Shown here one piece after another: positions 44,922 through 55,366 of a stretch of DNA of 64,000 nucleotides (position 1 is the stretch's first letter; each line of letters starts with the position of its first letter). The stretch covers positions 59,887 through 123,886 of the forward strand of contig NZ_JAKILA010000012.1 of the NCBI RefSeq assembly GCF_023283885.1, written 5' to 3'. The notes below the pieces were generated by a model, which worked only from the letters and a program-made list of their open reading frames with translations, had not been told where the DNA came from and made no database searches. A program made the position numbers and the translations under genes. Origin of the DNA: Shewanella basaltis (GTDB lineage Bacteria > Pseudomonadota > Gammaproteobacteria > Enterobacterales > Shewanellaceae).

Positions 44922-46775
44922 ATGGAATACTTTTTACTGCAGTTATTTATTTTCCTCGCCGCGTCAGCTATTGCCGTCCCTGTGGCTAAGCGTTTAGGCC
45001 TAGGTTCGGTGCTCGGTTACCTTATTGCTGGGATGATCATTGGTCCGTTTGGGATTTCACTGATTGGTGATGTTGAAGAGGTCATGCATTTAACTGAATT
45101 TGGTGTTGTGATGATGCTATTTTTAGTGGGCTTAGAGTTAAGGCCTTCTATGCTATGGCAAATGCGTACACCCATTTTAGGCATGGGCGGGATGCAAGTG
45201 GTGTTGTCGAGTATTGTCATGGCGGCCATCGCATTGTGGGCTTTACCCTGGCAACAAGCTCTTGCTGTTGGGTTGATTTTGTCATTATCTTCAACTGCCA
45301 TTGTGCTACAAACGCTTAAAGAAAAAGCGTTAATGAATACCGCGCCTGGGCGTTCGGTATTTTCGGTGTTGTTGTTTCAAGATTTAGCCGTTATCCCTAT
45401 GTTGGCATTTATGCCATTGCTGGCAACACTAGCCCTAGGGGAGGGTGATCATCATGGTTCAGTATTGTTTGATATTAATACCTTGCCAGCTTATTTGCAG
45501 GTGATTGCCACCGTGCTAGCCGTGGTATCAATTTTAGTGCTAGGCCGTTATGGCAGTAGACCGATTTTTAGGGCCATTGCAGCAACAGGGGTAAGAGAGA
45601 TTTTTGTCGCGGCGGCATTAGCGCTGGTGGTTGGGATTTCATTATTAATGAATGTTGTAGGCTTGTCGCCTGCATTAGGCACATTTTTGGCTGGCGTGGT
45701 GTTAGCAGACAGTGAATACCGTCATGAGCTTGAAAGCGATATTGAACCCTTTAAAGGGTTATTGCTTGGGGTGTTTTTTATTTCAATTGGCGCCAGTCTT
45801 AATTTCACGTTAATTGGCGATAACCTGGCGCTCATTGCTGGCTTGACCGCAGGCTTAATTGTGATTAAGTGGCTGATATTAATCGTGGTGGGTAAGTTAT
45901 TTAAGGTGGTTAAAAAAGACAGGGCATTATTTGCCGTTGCTTTAGCACAAGGTGGTGAATTTGCCTTTGTGTTATTTCAATTTGCCAAGGTTAATGGTGT
46001 GCTGGGCGCCGATACTGTCGAGCCGTTAATCTCTGCGGTAGCCATATCAATGTTTTTAACCCCATTAATGTTTATGGCCTATGAAAAACGTGCCATATCC
46101 AAAGATGAAACCCAAATAAATGCGCGTGAAGCTGACATCATCAGCCACAGTGGTCATGAGGTTATTTTGGCCGGTTTTGGGCGTTTAGGTACTGATTTAG
46201 GCAGGTTTTTAATTTCTGCAGGCGTTAAACCTGTGATAATTGACCATGACGCAACCAACGTTGATGTGCTGCGCAAGCTTGGCTATGAAGTGTATTATGG
46301 TGACATTACCCGTTTAGACTTGCTTGAAGCAGCTGGTGCCAAAGAAGCTAAATTATTAGTGATAACCATTGGTGATATTACTAAGTCCACCATGTTGATC
46401 GAATTGGTTAAAAAGCACTATCCACACCTTAAGATAGTGGTAAATGCGCATGACCGTCATGCCTGTTTTAAATTGATGGAATTGAACATTGATCATATTC
46501 GCCGTGAAACCTTTGGCAGTGCTTTGGCGTTAGGCCAAGATGCGTTGCAACAATTAGGTGTTGACCCTTATGAAGCTTACCGTTTAGCGCGGATTTTCCG
46601 TAAAAAAGATGGCGAGATGATGCCAGAGCTGTACCAATGGCATTGCGAAGAAGAGCATTATATTTCTCATTATCAGCAAAAGCATGCAGAGTTAGAAACC
46701 TTAATGACGCGCGACTTATTGGCTGACAATGATGAGCTAGACAAAGCCTGGACTGCTAAAAATCCGGCATTATGA
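44922..46775 (+). CDS. KefB/KefC-like glutathione-regulated K+/H+ antiporter
   Basis: A 617-residue CPA2 antiporter. The first 380 residues give about 12 membrane helices with [18 protein letters not shown] and [18 protein letters not shown], typical of KefB/KefC. A cytoplasmic RCK_N domain follows ([18 protein letters not shown] about residue 410), then a C-terminal tail. It is expected to release K+ in exchange for H+ when glutathione adducts are present. It is coupled to the KefG-like gene, so the pair forms one electrophile-defence unit. Confidence 0.9.
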   Translation: MEYFLLQLFIFLAASAIAVPVAKRLGLGSVLGYLIAGMIIGPFGISLIGDVEEVMHLTEFGVVMMLFLVGLELRPSMLWQMRTPILGMGGMQVVLSSIVMAAIALWALPWQQALAVGLILSLSSTAIVLQTLKEKALMNTAPGRSVFSVLLFQDLAVIPMLAFMPLLATLALGEGDHHGSVLFDINTLPAYLQVIATVLAVVSILVLGRYGSRPIFRAIAATGVREIFVAAALALVVGISLLMNVVGLSPALGTFLAGVVLADSEYRHELESDIEPFKGLLLGVFFISIGASLNFTLIGDNLALIAGLTAGLIVIKWLILIVVGKLFKVVKKDRALFAVALAQGGEFAFVLFQFAKVNGVLGADTVEPLISAVAISMFLTPLMFMAYEKRAISKDETQINAREADIISHSGHEVILAGFGRLGTDLGRFLISAGVKPVIIDHDATNVDVLRKLGYEVYYGDITRLDLLEAAGAKEAKLLVITIGDITKSTMLIELVKKHYPHLKIVVNAHDRHACFKLMELNIDHIRRETFGSALALGQDALQQLGVDPYEAYRLARIFRKKDGEMMPELYQWHCEEEHYISHYQQKHAELETLMTRDLLADNDELDKAWTAKNPAL

Positions 46776-46784
46776 ATTACCCAT

Positions 46785-46824
46785 AAAAAACGCCTAGACT
46801 TTAAGGTGCTAGGCGGTTTTTTAA
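46785..46824. terminator. Bidirectional terminator between the kef-like genes and ilvH
   Basis: AAAAAACGCCTAG and CTAGGCGGTTTTTT form a stem with loop ACTTTAAGGTG. It lies between convergent genes. Confidence 0.9.
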
Positions 46825-46841
46825 TGGTTTGAGTTTGACTA

Positions 46842-47336
46842 TTATGCGCGCATTGATTTTTCACCGCGAGCTAAGCCAACGACACCCGAGCGAGAAATTT
46901 CGATCACTTTAGTGCTGTCACCAAGAGAGTGAATAAAGGCGTCAATTTTTTCGCTAGTGCCGACCATCTGAATGGTATATAAATTAGCTGTCACATCGAC
47001 AATCTGGCCTCTAAAAATATCAGCCGTTCGCTTCACTTCTTCGCGCTGATCACCTTGTGCTTTAACCTTCACTAGCGCGATTTCGCGTTCAATATGGGCC
47101 GACTCTGTGATATTGGCTACTTTTAAAATGTCGATTAACTTGTGCAGTTGTTTTTCAATTTGTTCTAATACCGACTCATCTGCAATAACCGTAATGTTGA
47201 GTCTTGACAGCGTAGTGTCTTCGGTCGGTGCTACCGTTAAACTTTCAATGTTATAACCGCGCTGTGAAAACAGACCAACAACTCGTGACAATGCGCCTGG
47301 TTGGTTTTCAAGTAATACAGAAATAATACGACGCAT
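46842..47336 (-). CDS. ilvH: Acetolactate synthase small subunit
   Basis: A 164-residue regulatory subunit. The ATG at 47336 ([33 protein letters not shown]) starts the ACT domain exactly. Its A is also the last base of the ilvI stop codon, so the genes overlap by one base. The second half holds SGVVGLARG at the C-terminus. The ACT domain binds valine for feedback control of branched-chain amino acid synthesis. Length matches E. coli IlvH (163). Confidence 0.95.
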   Translation of the reverse strand: MRRIISVLLENQPGALSRVVGLFSQRGYNIESLTVAPTEDTTLSRLNITVIADESVLEQIEKQLHKLIDILKVANITESAHIEREIALVKVKAQGDQREEVKRTADIFRGQIVDVTANLYTIQMVGTSEKIDAFIHSLGDSTKVIEISRSGVVGLARGEKSMRA

Positions 47337-49054
47337 TAGCTTTTCTCCGTTTTGCTTAACCACATTTCGTTCATTGCACCGCCGCGGATCAGCATTGGGT
47401 AAACGTGTTCGGTTTCATCTACGCTAATATCCACAAAGACAAGTTTGTCTTTCATGGCTAATGCTTCTGCCAGTTTAGACTCAAGTTCGTCAGGGTGAGT
47501 GATGTTCATACCAACATGGCCATAAGCTTCGGCAATTTTGGCAAAATTAGGCACTGAGTCCATGTAAGATTGTGAATGGCGGCCAGAGTAAATCATGTCT
47601 TGCCATTGCTTAACCATTCCAAGAAAACGATTGTTTAAGTTAATAATTTTAACTGGCGTGTCATATTGTAAAGCCGTTGATAGCTCTTGAATGTTCATCT
47701 GAATCGAACCGTCACCCGTGACACAAACCACGGTTTCATCAGGAAATGCCATCTTAACACCCATGGCCGCTGGTAAACCAAATCCCATGGTGCCCAGTCC
47801 ACCAGAGTTAATCCAGCGACGCGGTTTATCAAATGGGTAGTACAGTGCGGCAAACATTTGGTGCTGGCCAACGTCAGAGGCAACATAGGCATCACCATTA
47901 GTTAGCTTATGCAAGGTTTCAATGACTTGCTGTGGTTTAATGCGGTTGCTTGTGCGGTCAAACTCTAAACTTTTACGTGAACGCCAGATGTCAATTTCAC
48001 GCCACCATGTTGATAACGCCTCATTATCATTTGTCTCGTTAGTTTCATCTAACAGTTCTAACATGCTGTCTAGAATGTTGTCTGCAGAACCTACAATCGG
48101 GATATCGACACGAACGGTTTTTGAAATAGATGAAGGATCGATATCGATGTGTAAAATTGTCGCGTTAGGGCAGTATTTTTCTACATTATTGGTGGTTCGG
48201 TCGTCAAAACGAACCCCAATACCAAAAATTAAATCGGTATTGTGCATGGCCATGTTGGCTTCGTAACAGCCGTGCATACCAAGCATACCTAAACTTTGCT
48301 TGTGCGAACCCGGAAATGCGCCAAGGCCCATAAGTGTACTAATTACCGGAATATTCAACCGTTCGGCAAGTTTAAGAATTTGTGCATCACAACCTGATAT
48401 AACAGCCCCGCCACCTACATACAACACAGGTTTTTTGGCTGCTAATAAGGCTTGCAAACCTCGACGAATTTGGCCTTTATGGCCTGTTGTGGTGGGGTTG
48501 TATGAGCGCATTTTAACGCTGTCAGGATACACATAGTCGTGAAGAATATCTGGACTTAAACAATCTTTAGGGATGTCGATAACCACGGGGCCAGGGCGGC
48601 CTGTTGATGCAATAAAAAAGGCTTTTTTGACAATTTCAGGGATGTCTTTTGCGTCTTTCACTAAAAAGCTGTGTTTAACCACAGGGCGAGAGATACCAAT
48701 CATGTCACATTCTTGGAATGCGTCATTACCAATTAGGTTACTTGGTACCTGGCCTGATAATACAACTAATGGTATTGAATCCATGTAGGCTGTGGCAATA
48801 CCGGTAATGGCGTTAGTTGCCCCCGGGCCAGATGTCACTAGCACAACACCGACCTTACCCGTTGCACGTGCGTAACCGTCAGCCATGTGAACGGCTGCTT
48901 GTTCGTGACGAACAAGAATATGTTCAACGCCTGCTATTTTATGAAGAGAATCATAGATGTCTAAAACAGAACCACCGGGATAACCGAAGATGTGGCTAAC
49001 GCCCTCGTCGATTAAAGATCGTACGATCATGCTCGCACCAGAAAGCTTTTCCAT
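47336..49054 (-). CDS. ilvI: Acetolactate synthase large subunit
   Basis: A 572-residue thiamine-diphosphate enzyme. The Glu of [18 protein letters not shown] (near residue 48) is catalytic. The cofactor motif [21 protein letters not shown] is near residue 450. Length and operon with ilvH favour IlvI. It catalyses the first common step of valine, leucine and isoleucine synthesis. AAGGA precedes the ATG by 7 bases. Its dependence on TPP links it to the thiamine uptake operon only in a general way. Confidence 0.95.
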   Translation of the reverse strand: MEKLSGASMIVRSLIDEGVSHIFGYPGGSVLDIYDSLHKIAGVEHILVRHEQAAVHMADGYARATGKVGVVLVTSGPGATNAITGIATAYMDSIPLVVLSGQVPSNLIGNDAFQECDMIGISRPVVKHSFLVKDAKDIPEIVKKAFFIASTGRPGPVVIDIPKDCLSPDILHDYVYPDSVKMRSYNPTTTGHKGQIRRGLQALLAAKKPVLYVGGGAVISGCDAQILKLAERLNIPVISTLMGLGAFPGSHKQSLGMLGMHGCYEANMAMHNTDLIFGIGVRFDDRTTNNVEKYCPNATILHIDIDPSSISKTVRVDIPIVGSADNILDSMLELLDETNETNDNEALSTWWREIDIWRSRKSLEFDRTSNRIKPQQVIETLHKLTNGDAYVASDVGQHQMFAALYYPFDKPRRWINSGGLGTMGFGLPAAMGVKMAFPDETVVCVTGDGSIQMNIQELSTALQYDTPVKIINLNNRFLGMVKQWQDMIYSGRHSQSYMDSVPNFAKIAEAYGHVGMNITHPDELESKLAEALAMKDKLVFVDISVDETEHVYPMLIRGGAMNEMWLSKTEKS

Positions 49055-49461
49055 GAAATGAGTCCTTTTTAAGTTACCGTATGGTAAACAGTATCTTGTT
49101 ATACAACGACGGTAATCGCTTTAAAAATAAGTTTGAAGGGTAATTCAAACTCGACAATTGAAACTAACAGTAGTTAATTTCAACGACTTGTTCATTAAGT
49201 GACTCCGTGAATCACTTGAGTACATAGTATGTAAATTAAAATTTACTTCAACCCTTTTAGTTAAATATATTTCCAGCTTGAATTTAATTCATGGTTGTGA
49301 TTTGTTGCGGGTGTTGAATGATGGCGTTAAGCAAAGAGCGGTTTAATAACCAATAACAACATTAAGGCCATCAACTAGGATGGCCTTAATGGTAAATTGA
49401 CGATGCATGTAACGCACAATATTAGGTTAACTGCCCATTGAATAAGATTATGTTTAACTTC
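49055..49461 (-). promoter_or_regulatory. ilvI upstream leader region with hairpins
   Basis: On the minus strand 49343-49408 encodes a possible 21-residue leader peptide (MHRQFTIKAILVDGLNVVIGY) with 8 Ile, Leu or Val codons. It covers a perfect 13-bp hairpin (CATTAAGGCCATC/GATGGCCTTAATG, 49360-49391). TTGAAACTAACAGTAGTTAATTTCAA is another palindrome (about 49157-49182), nearer the gene. There is no good RBS before the leader ATG and no clear terminator with a T run, so attenuation is only a possibility. Confidence 0.3.
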
Positions 49462-49753
49462 TAGGGCCTGTTGATCTTTGCTGGTTGAATTTTGTTCGAG
49501 TTAAAAACGTGTTAATCGAGGCGAATGGATTGTAGCCTAGTCACCTAAGCAACTCTTTATTTGTAAAGCATCGTTTAACAAAGAGTAAAACGTTTTTAGC
49601 CGAACCCTGTGGGCAGCGTTTGTTGGTCATTTTTACTGCGTTATCGACTTTTTATGTAGAATAACTACACCTCAAAGCCTCCGCCGCGCACTTGTATATG
49701 AGTAATGGCCAACAATTCGCTGCAAAAACAACCTTGAAATGTCAACAGGCCCT
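49462..49753. mobile_element. MITE family 2, copy at 49.5 kb (292 bp)
   Basis: The ends TAGGGCCTGTTGATCTTTGCTGG and TGTCAACAGGCCCT are inverted repeats. The interior (for example AAAACGTTTTTAGCCGAACCC and GCAGCGTTTGTTGGTCATTT) is shared with the copies at 51066 and 55588. It has no coding capacity. Its right end overlaps the last codons of the Bcr/CflA exporter gene and gives its stop codon. Confidence 0.85.
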
Positions 49754-50962
49754 GGCTAAACGGCTTTGTAAAAATTGACACACACCAACAAGAAACACCG
49801 CCCCTAGCATTAATGCCGAAAAGGGCAGTGCACTTCCGTCATAAAAAAAGGCCAGTAATGGCCCTGCAGCAGCGCCAAAACCAAAACGTAATGTGCCTAT
49901 AACAGCTGTTGCCGTGCCAGTTTCTTGCTTAAATTTTAAGAGAACAATGGCATCAGCATTAACCGACATAATCCCAAGCGATCCCATTAATGGGATTAAC
50001 ATGAGCACAGTATAGTGATAACTCAAATCAAGCAGGTTCACCATTAACAGACCAACCGCCGAAATTAACCCAAATACTGTCGCCACATGTAGCATACGTT
50101 TTGAACCATATCGGCTCACAATACGTGAATTGACAATATTAGCTAACATGAGCGCACCCACATTGGTGCTAAATAAAATAGCGAATAATGATTTATCTAA
50201 ATTAAACACTTCCATGTACACAAAGGGCGATGCTGTTAAGTAGCAAAAAAACGCAAATGAGGTCAAAACGCCACTTGTGATGTTGAATTTTACGCCATCT
50301 CTTGAAAACACTGTGTAGTAAGCGCGTAAAAACGACTGTTGACTTCGGCTGTTGTTATCTTTATCGCTGGGCATTTTTAATTTAAACAGCACCAGTGCCA
50401 ACAAGGTAATGGCATAACAACTTTGACTTAAAAAGATTAAGTGCCAGTCGCCCAATTCCATAATAAGGCTACCTAATGTTGGAGCAAGTAAGGGGGCCAA
50501 CATCATGATTAAGCTGACATAAGACATGCCTTTAGCGGTGTTATCGCCGTACACTTCTTTAATATATCCGGGAACCACAACGGTCGCGGCCGCACCAATA
50601 AAGGCTTGAGCAAACCGCAACAGTAAAAATTGTTCAATACTGATGCTTAATGCAATCAGTAAGCTGATGACGGTAAAACCTGATAATCCAAAAATCACTA
50701 ATGGCCGTCTACCGATTTTGTCTGCTAATGGCCCAAACGTGAGCATGCCTACTGCATAACCGGCTAAATAAATGCTTAATGATTGCTGCACTGTGGTGAT
50801 GTCGGCATCAAACCCCAAGGCCAAAACTGACATGGCAGGCAAATACATGTCGATGGCTAAAGGCGTGATCGCTACAATCGCTGCCAACATTGGGATCAAC
50901 ATTGCCAAATGAGGAATGCTTGTTACGTTAGGGGATGATGTTGATTTGATTGGCGATACCAC
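49742..50962 (-). CDS. Bcr/CflA-family drug exporter (MFS)
   Basis: A 406-residue MFS transporter with 12 helices. ITPLAIDMYLPAMSVLAL in helix 1 and the loop LADKIGRRPLVIFG between helices 2 and 3 are typical of Bcr/CflA drug:H+ antiporters. AQAFIGAAATVVVPGYIKEVYGD matches motif C-like positions. The last three residues (RAC) and the TGA stop are encoded by AGGGCCTGTTGA, which is the end of an inserted MITE, so the original C-terminus has been changed. Confidence 0.88.
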   Translation of the reverse strand: MVSPIKSTSSPNVTSIPHLAMLIPMLAAIVAITPLAIDMYLPAMSVLALGFDADITTVQQSLSIYLAGYAVGMLTFGPLADKIGRRPLVIFGLSGFTVISLLIALSISIEQFLLLRFAQAFIGAAATVVVPGYIKEVYGDNTAKGMSYVSLIMMLAPLLAPTLGSLIMELGDWHLIFLSQSCYAITLLALVLFKLKMPSDKDNNSRSQQSFLRAYYTVFSRDGVKFNITSGVLTSFAFFCYLTASPFVYMEVFNLDKSLFAILFSTNVGALMLANIVNSRIVSRYGSKRMLHVATVFGLISAVGLLMVNLLDLSYHYTVLMLIPLMGSLGIMSVNADAIVLLKFKQETGTATAVIGTLRFGFGAAAGPLLAFFYDGSALPFSALMLGAVFLVGVCQFLQSRLARAC

Positions 50963-51065
50963 AAAAACCTCTGGGAGAAGATAAACCTAAAACGCATTGT
51001 ACGCAAAAGAGGCAACAGTCTAGCATGCAATGGTGCTGTTTGAGTTGGCTTTTTGTAAGCAAATT

Positions 51066-51355
51066 TAGGGCTTGCTGTTCTTTGCTAGGTGTATGTTGTT
51101 GAAGTTAAAACGTGTCAATTGAAGCAAATGAATTGATGCCTAGTCAACTTCGCAACTCGTTATTCGTAGTGGGTTATTCACTTAGAGTAAGACGTTTTTA
51201 GCCGAATCTTTTAAGCAGCGTTTGTTGGCCATTTTTACAGCGTTATCAACTTTTTGTGCAGCATGACGATACTTCAACGTGTCTGTCTTGTCGCTCATAT
51301 TTAATTAATGGCCAACAATTGGCTGCAAAACATCCTTGAATGATGAACAGACCCT
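51066..51355. mobile_element. MITE family 2, diverged copy at 51.1 kb (290 bp)
   Basis: The ends TAGGGCTTGCTGTTCTTTGCTAGG and GATGAACAGACCCT, and the interior (GACGTTTTTAGCCGAATC, GCAGCGTTTGTTGGCCATTT), match the other family 2 copies with many changes, so this copy is older. Confidence 0.8.
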
Positions 51356-51473
51356 CGTTAGGGGAGCGATTTTTGCGCTTTATTGCGGCCTTTTTGCGCA
51401 ATATACCCACCGTAAGATTGGGTGCTGAGGCATAAAATGAGCTGGGTTTTACATTGCGACGTGATTTCATCAT
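51246..51473 (-). CDS. Short basic hypothetical protein, end altered by a MITE
   Basis: A 75-codon frame. The first 40 residues are strongly basic (MMKSRRNVKPSSFYASAPN, ILRKKAAIKRKNRSPN) and lie outside the MITE, with AGAGG 5 bases before the second ATG. From about residue 40 the frame runs into the family 2 element. It may be the start of a once longer gene, or not a gene at all; no family was recognised. Confidence 0.25.
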   Translation of the reverse strand: MMKSRRNVKPSSFYASAPNLTVGILRKKAAIKRKNRSPNEGLFIIQGCFAANCWPLIKYERQDRHVEVSSCCTKS

Positions 51474-51495
51474 ACCTCTACATAAGAGATATATT

Positions 51496-51693
51496 TAACC
51501 TGAATTCGGGATAAGGGATGAACTTATACTATTTAAAATCAACATGTTACCCATTGTCACTTTCAAGCTTGTCATTTGTTCTGCTAACAAGGCGAATTGA
51601 CGCGTCAATAGCTAGCCTATTGTAAGTCGATTCAACGCAGTGAGCAGGGCAAAGGACTATTTGAAAGGCATTTATTATCCCGAGCTCAGGTTA
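51496..51693. mobile_element. MITE family 3 (198 bp)
   Basis: TAACCTGAATTCGGGATAA at the left and TTATCCCGAGCTCAGGTTA at the right are inverted repeats differing at two positions. The interior includes GAATTGACGCGTCAATAGC and has no gene. The element lies about 100 bases before the SulP transporter start. Confidence 0.75.
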
Positions 51694-51799
51694 TTTACCA
51701 TTGTTAACAAAAATTTACCTGTTTTGTTCGATTGATTATGTCGTAATTAATTTGAAATAAAACTATGATAAGTATCAAAGTAATTGCGGTGGAGTCGTT

Positions 51800-53566
51800 G
51801 TGATTTTAAGTCGATTGTATGCGTTTATGCCTGGTTTAGAAACCTTTGCCCGATATGAAAAAAGTTGGCTTAAAGACGATGTAACCGCTGCGTTATCGGT
51901 TGCTGCCGTTGCGTTACCCGTTGCCATTGCCTATGCACAACTTACAGGGGTTAATGCCGCTGTTGGCTTGTATTCTTGTGTACTCCCTATGCTGGTTTAT
52001 GCCTTGTTTGGAACATCAAGACAGCTTATTGTTGGCCCAGATGCGGCAACCTGTGCCGTTATTGCTGCGGTGGTGACGCCATTAGCTGCTGGCGATAGCC
52101 TAATGCATTGGCAATTAGTGATGACCATGACGGTGATGACGGGTTTTTGGTGTTTAATTGCCAGCCGATTTAAATTAGGCGTGTTAGCAGACTTTTTGTC
52201 TAAACCGATTTTAATGGGGCTATTAAACGGTGTTGCTATTACGATTATTGTTGGACAATTCTCAAAGATTTTTGGCTTTACCTTTGATGAAAAGTACTTA
52301 TTAGAACGTTTAGGTGGTGCGCCTAGTTACCTTTCTCAAACCCATATTCCTACGTTTTTAATGGCCATTCTTACGGTCATTGTTTATTTTGTCATGAAAC
52401 GGATTAAACCCGCCTGGCCAGCGTCTATGTTTGCCATTGCTGTGGGTGCATTGTTGGTGTGGTTATTCAAGCTCACTGAGTATGATATCGCTGTAATTGG
52501 TTCCGTTGCCGGCGGCCTCCCTTCATTTCAAACGCCTGCATTTAATATAGGTATTGCTCGAGAGTTAGTGATGCCAGCACTGAACTTAGCGATGGTCAGC
52601 TTTGTTAGCATGATGCTTACTGCACGCAGTTTTGCTGCCAAAAATGGTTATGATATTGATGCAGATAAAGAGTTTAAAGCTTTAGGATTAGCCAATATTG
52701 CCTCTGCCTTGTCACAAGGATTTGCCGTAAGTGGTGCAGACTCTCGTACAGCCGTTAACGACGCAAATGGCGGTAAAACCCAGTTAGTGTCTGTGATTGC
52801 GGCAGTATTAATTGCCATTGTGGCGGTGTTTTTAACGGCACCGCTTGAATACATTCCAAGTGCTGCATTGGGCGTTGTGTTGGTTATTGCCTCAGTACAC
52901 CTTATCGATTTTAAAGCCATTTGGGTATTACGCCTGCGTGATCGTCAAGCATTTTACTTAGCCTTAACCACATTATTTGCGGTGCTATTTATTGGGGTTA
53001 TCCCAGGGATTACGTTAGCGGTATTATTGGGGCTTTTTCAGTTTTTACGAACCGTTATGCGCCCGACAGATCAAGTGCTAGGGCTGGACTCTAAAGGCAT
53101 TATTCGCAGCATAGACGGAAGCGATAAAGCAACTGCAGTACCTGGAGTATTTATTTATCGTTTTAATTCACCACTCACTTACTTTAACTCAACCTACTTT
53201 AAACGCAGATTACTTGAACGTTTTGCAAGGCAAAATCAGCTTGAACCCGTTGATTGTGTGATGATTGATGCTGTGCCGTGTTTTACCCATTTAGATCTTT
53301 CTGTGATGGCAATGCTCACTGATATTGAGGCGCTTTTGCGTAAACGAGGTGTGAGCTTGGTGTTAGCTGGCAGAAAACGACAACTGCTCAGTTGGTTTGA
53401 ACAAACCGATATGGTCTCTGGTGAAGAGGGAATTGTCATCAGATCGGATTTATATTTAGCATTGAAGTTACACCAAAGCCATTTAGCCGCAACCACAGAG
53501 TTGACAGATGATAGCCCAGAGAAGGCTGAAGAAAATCAGTCGGTACTGGCCCATAGTCAACTATAA
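51800..53566 (+). CDS. SulP-family anion transporter with STAS domain
   Basis: A 588-residue inner-membrane protein. GTG start with GGTGGAG 5 bases upstream. The SulP signature is near the N-terminus (AALSVAAVALPVAIAYAQLTG and QLIVGPDAATCAVIAAVV), followed by about 12-14 helices, with ALGLANIASALSQGFAVSGADSRTAVN as the second conserved region. A C-terminal STAS domain spans about residues 440-560 (VFIYRFNSPLTYFN, CVMIDAVPCFTHLDLSVM). It could carry sulfate, bicarbonate or dicarboxylates; the substrate cannot be chosen. Confidence 0.9.
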   Translation: MILSRLYAFMPGLETFARYEKSWLKDDVTAALSVAAVALPVAIAYAQLTGVNAAVGLYSCVLPMLVYALFGTSRQLIVGPDAATCAVIAAVVTPLAAGDSLMHWQLVMTMTVMTGFWCLIASRFKLGVLADFLSKPILMGLLNGVAITIIVGQFSKIFGFTFDEKYLLERLGGAPSYLSQTHIPTFLMAILTVIVYFVMKRIKPAWPASMFAIAVGALLVWLFKLTEYDIAVIGSVAGGLPSFQTPAFNIGIARELVMPALNLAMVSFVSMMLTARSFAAKNGYDIDADKEFKALGLANIASALSQGFAVSGADSRTAVNDANGGKTQLVSVIAAVLIAIVAVFLTAPLEYIPSAALGVVLVIASVHLIDFKAIWVLRLRDRQAFYLALTTLFAVLFIGVIPGITLAVLLGLFQFLRTVMRPTDQVLGLDSKGIIRSIDGSDKATAVPGVFIYRFNSPLTYFNSTYFKRRLLERFARQNQLEPVDCVMIDAVPCFTHLDLSVMAMLTDIEALLRKRGVSLVLAGRKRQLLSWFEQTDMVSGEEGIVIRSDLYLALKLHQSHLAATTELTDDSPEKAEENQSVLAHSQL

Positions 53567-53765
53567 GGCTAAGTGTAAGGTGCTGTTTTTAAATGAATTA
53601 AAATTTGTTGTTTAGTGTGGTTTTATTCTATAAAATCGCCCTAAATAACTGAGGTATGGCAATCATACCTTGTAACGACGCCCCCTCGAAAATCAGGCTC
53701 TTAACCTCTTTTATGAGTCCTTGAGTAAAGTATAAAGCGTAGTCTTTCTGTTGGATGTAGCATGT

Positions 53766-54389
53766 ATGGTTTCGCAAGTAAGTGAAGCAATGCTGGATGT
53801 GATCGCAGATGCGTTAGTCGATAAAGGATACATTCTTTTATCTGACATCATTCCTGATTATGTAAGCTTAGCCTTGCTTGAAAAAATGCAAGCAGAGCAA
53901 GATATTAATTTTAAAAAAGCCGCTATTGGTCGAGGTATTGAACAGCAAATCAATACCGAAATTCGCTCGGATAAAATTAGCTGGTTAGATAATCAAGATC
54001 ATACTGATCGTGAGTATTTATCTATTATGGAACAGTTAAAAGAAGGGTTAAATCGCCGCTTGTTTATGGGGTTATTTGACTTTGAGAGCCATTATGCTGT
54101 GTATGAGCCTGGTGCGTTTTATAAAAAACATGTCGATGCCTTGCACGGTAGCCAAAATCGTATTTTATCGACGGTGTTTTTTTTAAATCCAGAATGGCAA
54201 GAAAGTGATGGCGGCGAATTAGTTATTTATGATGAGCTTGATCAAACCTTAGACATAGTAACCCCACAAATTGGCACACTAGTATTGTTTTTAAGTGAAC
54301 GCTTTCCTCACGAAGTTCGCCCAACATTTAAAACACGTAATAGTATTGCGGGTTGGTTTCGGGTTAGCAATGCCAACCACGGTTTTTAA
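53766..54389 (+). CDS. 2OG-Fe(II) oxygenase (prolyl 4-hydroxylase-like)
   Basis: A 207-residue protein. The ATG at 53766 (MVSQVSEAMLDVIADALVDKG) is used; a TTG at 53751 would add five residues. The jelly-roll has the iron ligands His122 and Asp124 (KKHVDALHGSQ) and His182 (RFPHEVRP), with an Arg about 8 residues later for 2-oxoglutarate. FFLNPEWQESDGGELVIYD is the usual strand between. It resembles the SM-20/PHD-type bacterial hydroxylases that may act on ribosomal or elongation-factor proline, but the substrate is not evident. Confidence 0.85.
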   Translation: MVSQVSEAMLDVIADALVDKGYILLSDIIPDYVSLALLEKMQAEQDINFKKAAIGRGIEQQINTEIRSDKISWLDNQDHTDREYLSIMEQLKEGLNRRLFMGLFDFESHYAVYEPGAFYKKHVDALHGSQNRILSTVFFLNPEWQESDGGELVIYDELDQTLDIVTPQIGTLVLFLSERFPHEVRPTFKTRNSIAGWFRVSNANHGF

Positions 54390-54414
54390 ACCTAACGCTT
54401 AGCATTACCAACGG

Positions 54415-54466
54415 CACAGATAACATACGCTATCATTGCAATGGTTATCTGTGTCTATTTGTTTTT
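54415..54466 (+). terminator. Hairpin after the 2OG oxygenase gene
   Basis: CACAGATAAC (54415-54424) pairs with GTTATCTGTG (54444-54453). CATTGCAATG is a second palindrome inside the loop. TCTATTTGTTTTT follows. It is a likely intrinsic terminator. Confidence 0.65.
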
Positions 54467-54586
54467 GCCACTCTTTTCCCTTTTATCTTCGTCTGTATTT
54501 TATTGTCAATACATTGATACTTTTCAATTTAGCCACGATTGATATACGATGTGCTCATGTGTAATTTATACAAGGTAAATAAGACA

Positions 54587-54991
54587 ATGTTTAAACCCGC
54601 AACGTGGATTTTTGCATCGGTATGTGTGTGTATTAGCGCTACAGCTTGTGCAGAAGATGCAGCAGAAAAAGCCTTTACCGACGAATTAATTGAGTGCGCC
54701 GCATACTACCAAATTAGCTCCGAAGCCATTGGCGCAATGAATGCGCCGCAAATGAAGGCGGTAGGGGAGCGTTTAACTGCTTCTGCGCGTGATACCATTA
54801 CTCTTGCCGGAAAGTACCGTAGTCCAGAGCAAGTCGACAAAGATCTGATTAGTGCAAAACAAAAACAAATTGAAAAATTAGCGGGATCCAATAACTTAGG
54901 TGGATTAATGGCGCAATATAAAGATTCGTGTAAAGCGCTTGTTGATGACCCACAAAAACGCTTAGATTATTGGACCATGGCCACCATGTAA
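54587..54991 (+). CDS. Hypothetical periplasmic protein
   Basis: A 134-residue protein. The ATG at 54587 (MFKPATWIFASVCVCISATACAEDAAEK) begins a clear signal peptide; cleavage after TACA is likely. The mature part is mainly helical, with two Cys (IECAAYYQIS and DSCKALV) that could form a disulfide. No enzyme motif is visible and the family was not recognised. Confidence 0.7.
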   Translation: MFKPATWIFASVCVCISATACAEDAAEKAFTDELIECAAYYQISSEAIGAMNAPQMKAVGERLTASARDTITLAGKYRSPEQVDKDLISAKQKQIEKLAGSNNLGGLMAQYKDSCKALVDDPQKRLDYWTMATM

Positions 54992-55021
54992 TGAGTCTTT
55001 TTTATCATGTATTTGTGCCGT

Positions 55022-55354
55022 TTACTTTGTTATCCATAGGCCTTGTGGTGTTTGTATAAGGTGTCCTGTTTCGGCAACTTCTATGGCTTTTTGGGCGGCT
55101 AGTTTGGCCACGGTTTCAATTTTTATATGGTTACGCTGCGCAATCGCTTGATAATGTGCTTTGCGTTTAGCGTTAACCGACAATACCAAGGCTTGCACTT
55201 CTTGTGTATCAATCACTATGCCTAAATAGCCATTCGTTTGTTCGCCTACCCATCCCGACGATTTGGCCTGTTGCAATGTTAAAGCCCAGGCATTTGAACA
55301 CCATAATAAGCTGGTGACACAAAGTAGTGTCACTATTTTTGATAATGATTTCAT
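55022..55354 (-). CDS. ydbL: YdbL-family (DUF1318) periplasmic protein
   Basis: A 110-residue protein with a signal peptide ending SNAWA (residue 24). The mature part has ALTLQQAKSSGWVGEQTNGYLG and helical segments typical of YdbL. In E. coli ydbH-ynbE-ydbL are cotranscribed; here it follows ynbE by 12 bases. YdbH and YnbE are thought to bridge the periplasm for phospholipid transport, and YdbL acts with them in the periplasm. Confidence 0.88.
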   Translation of the reverse strand: MKSLSKIVTLLCVTSLLWCSNAWALTLQQAKSSGWVGEQTNGYLGIVIDTQEVQALVLSVNAKRKAHYQAIAQRNHIKIETVAKLAAQKAIEVAETGHLIQTPQGLWITK

Positions 55355-55366
55355 TGAGTTTCCAGC

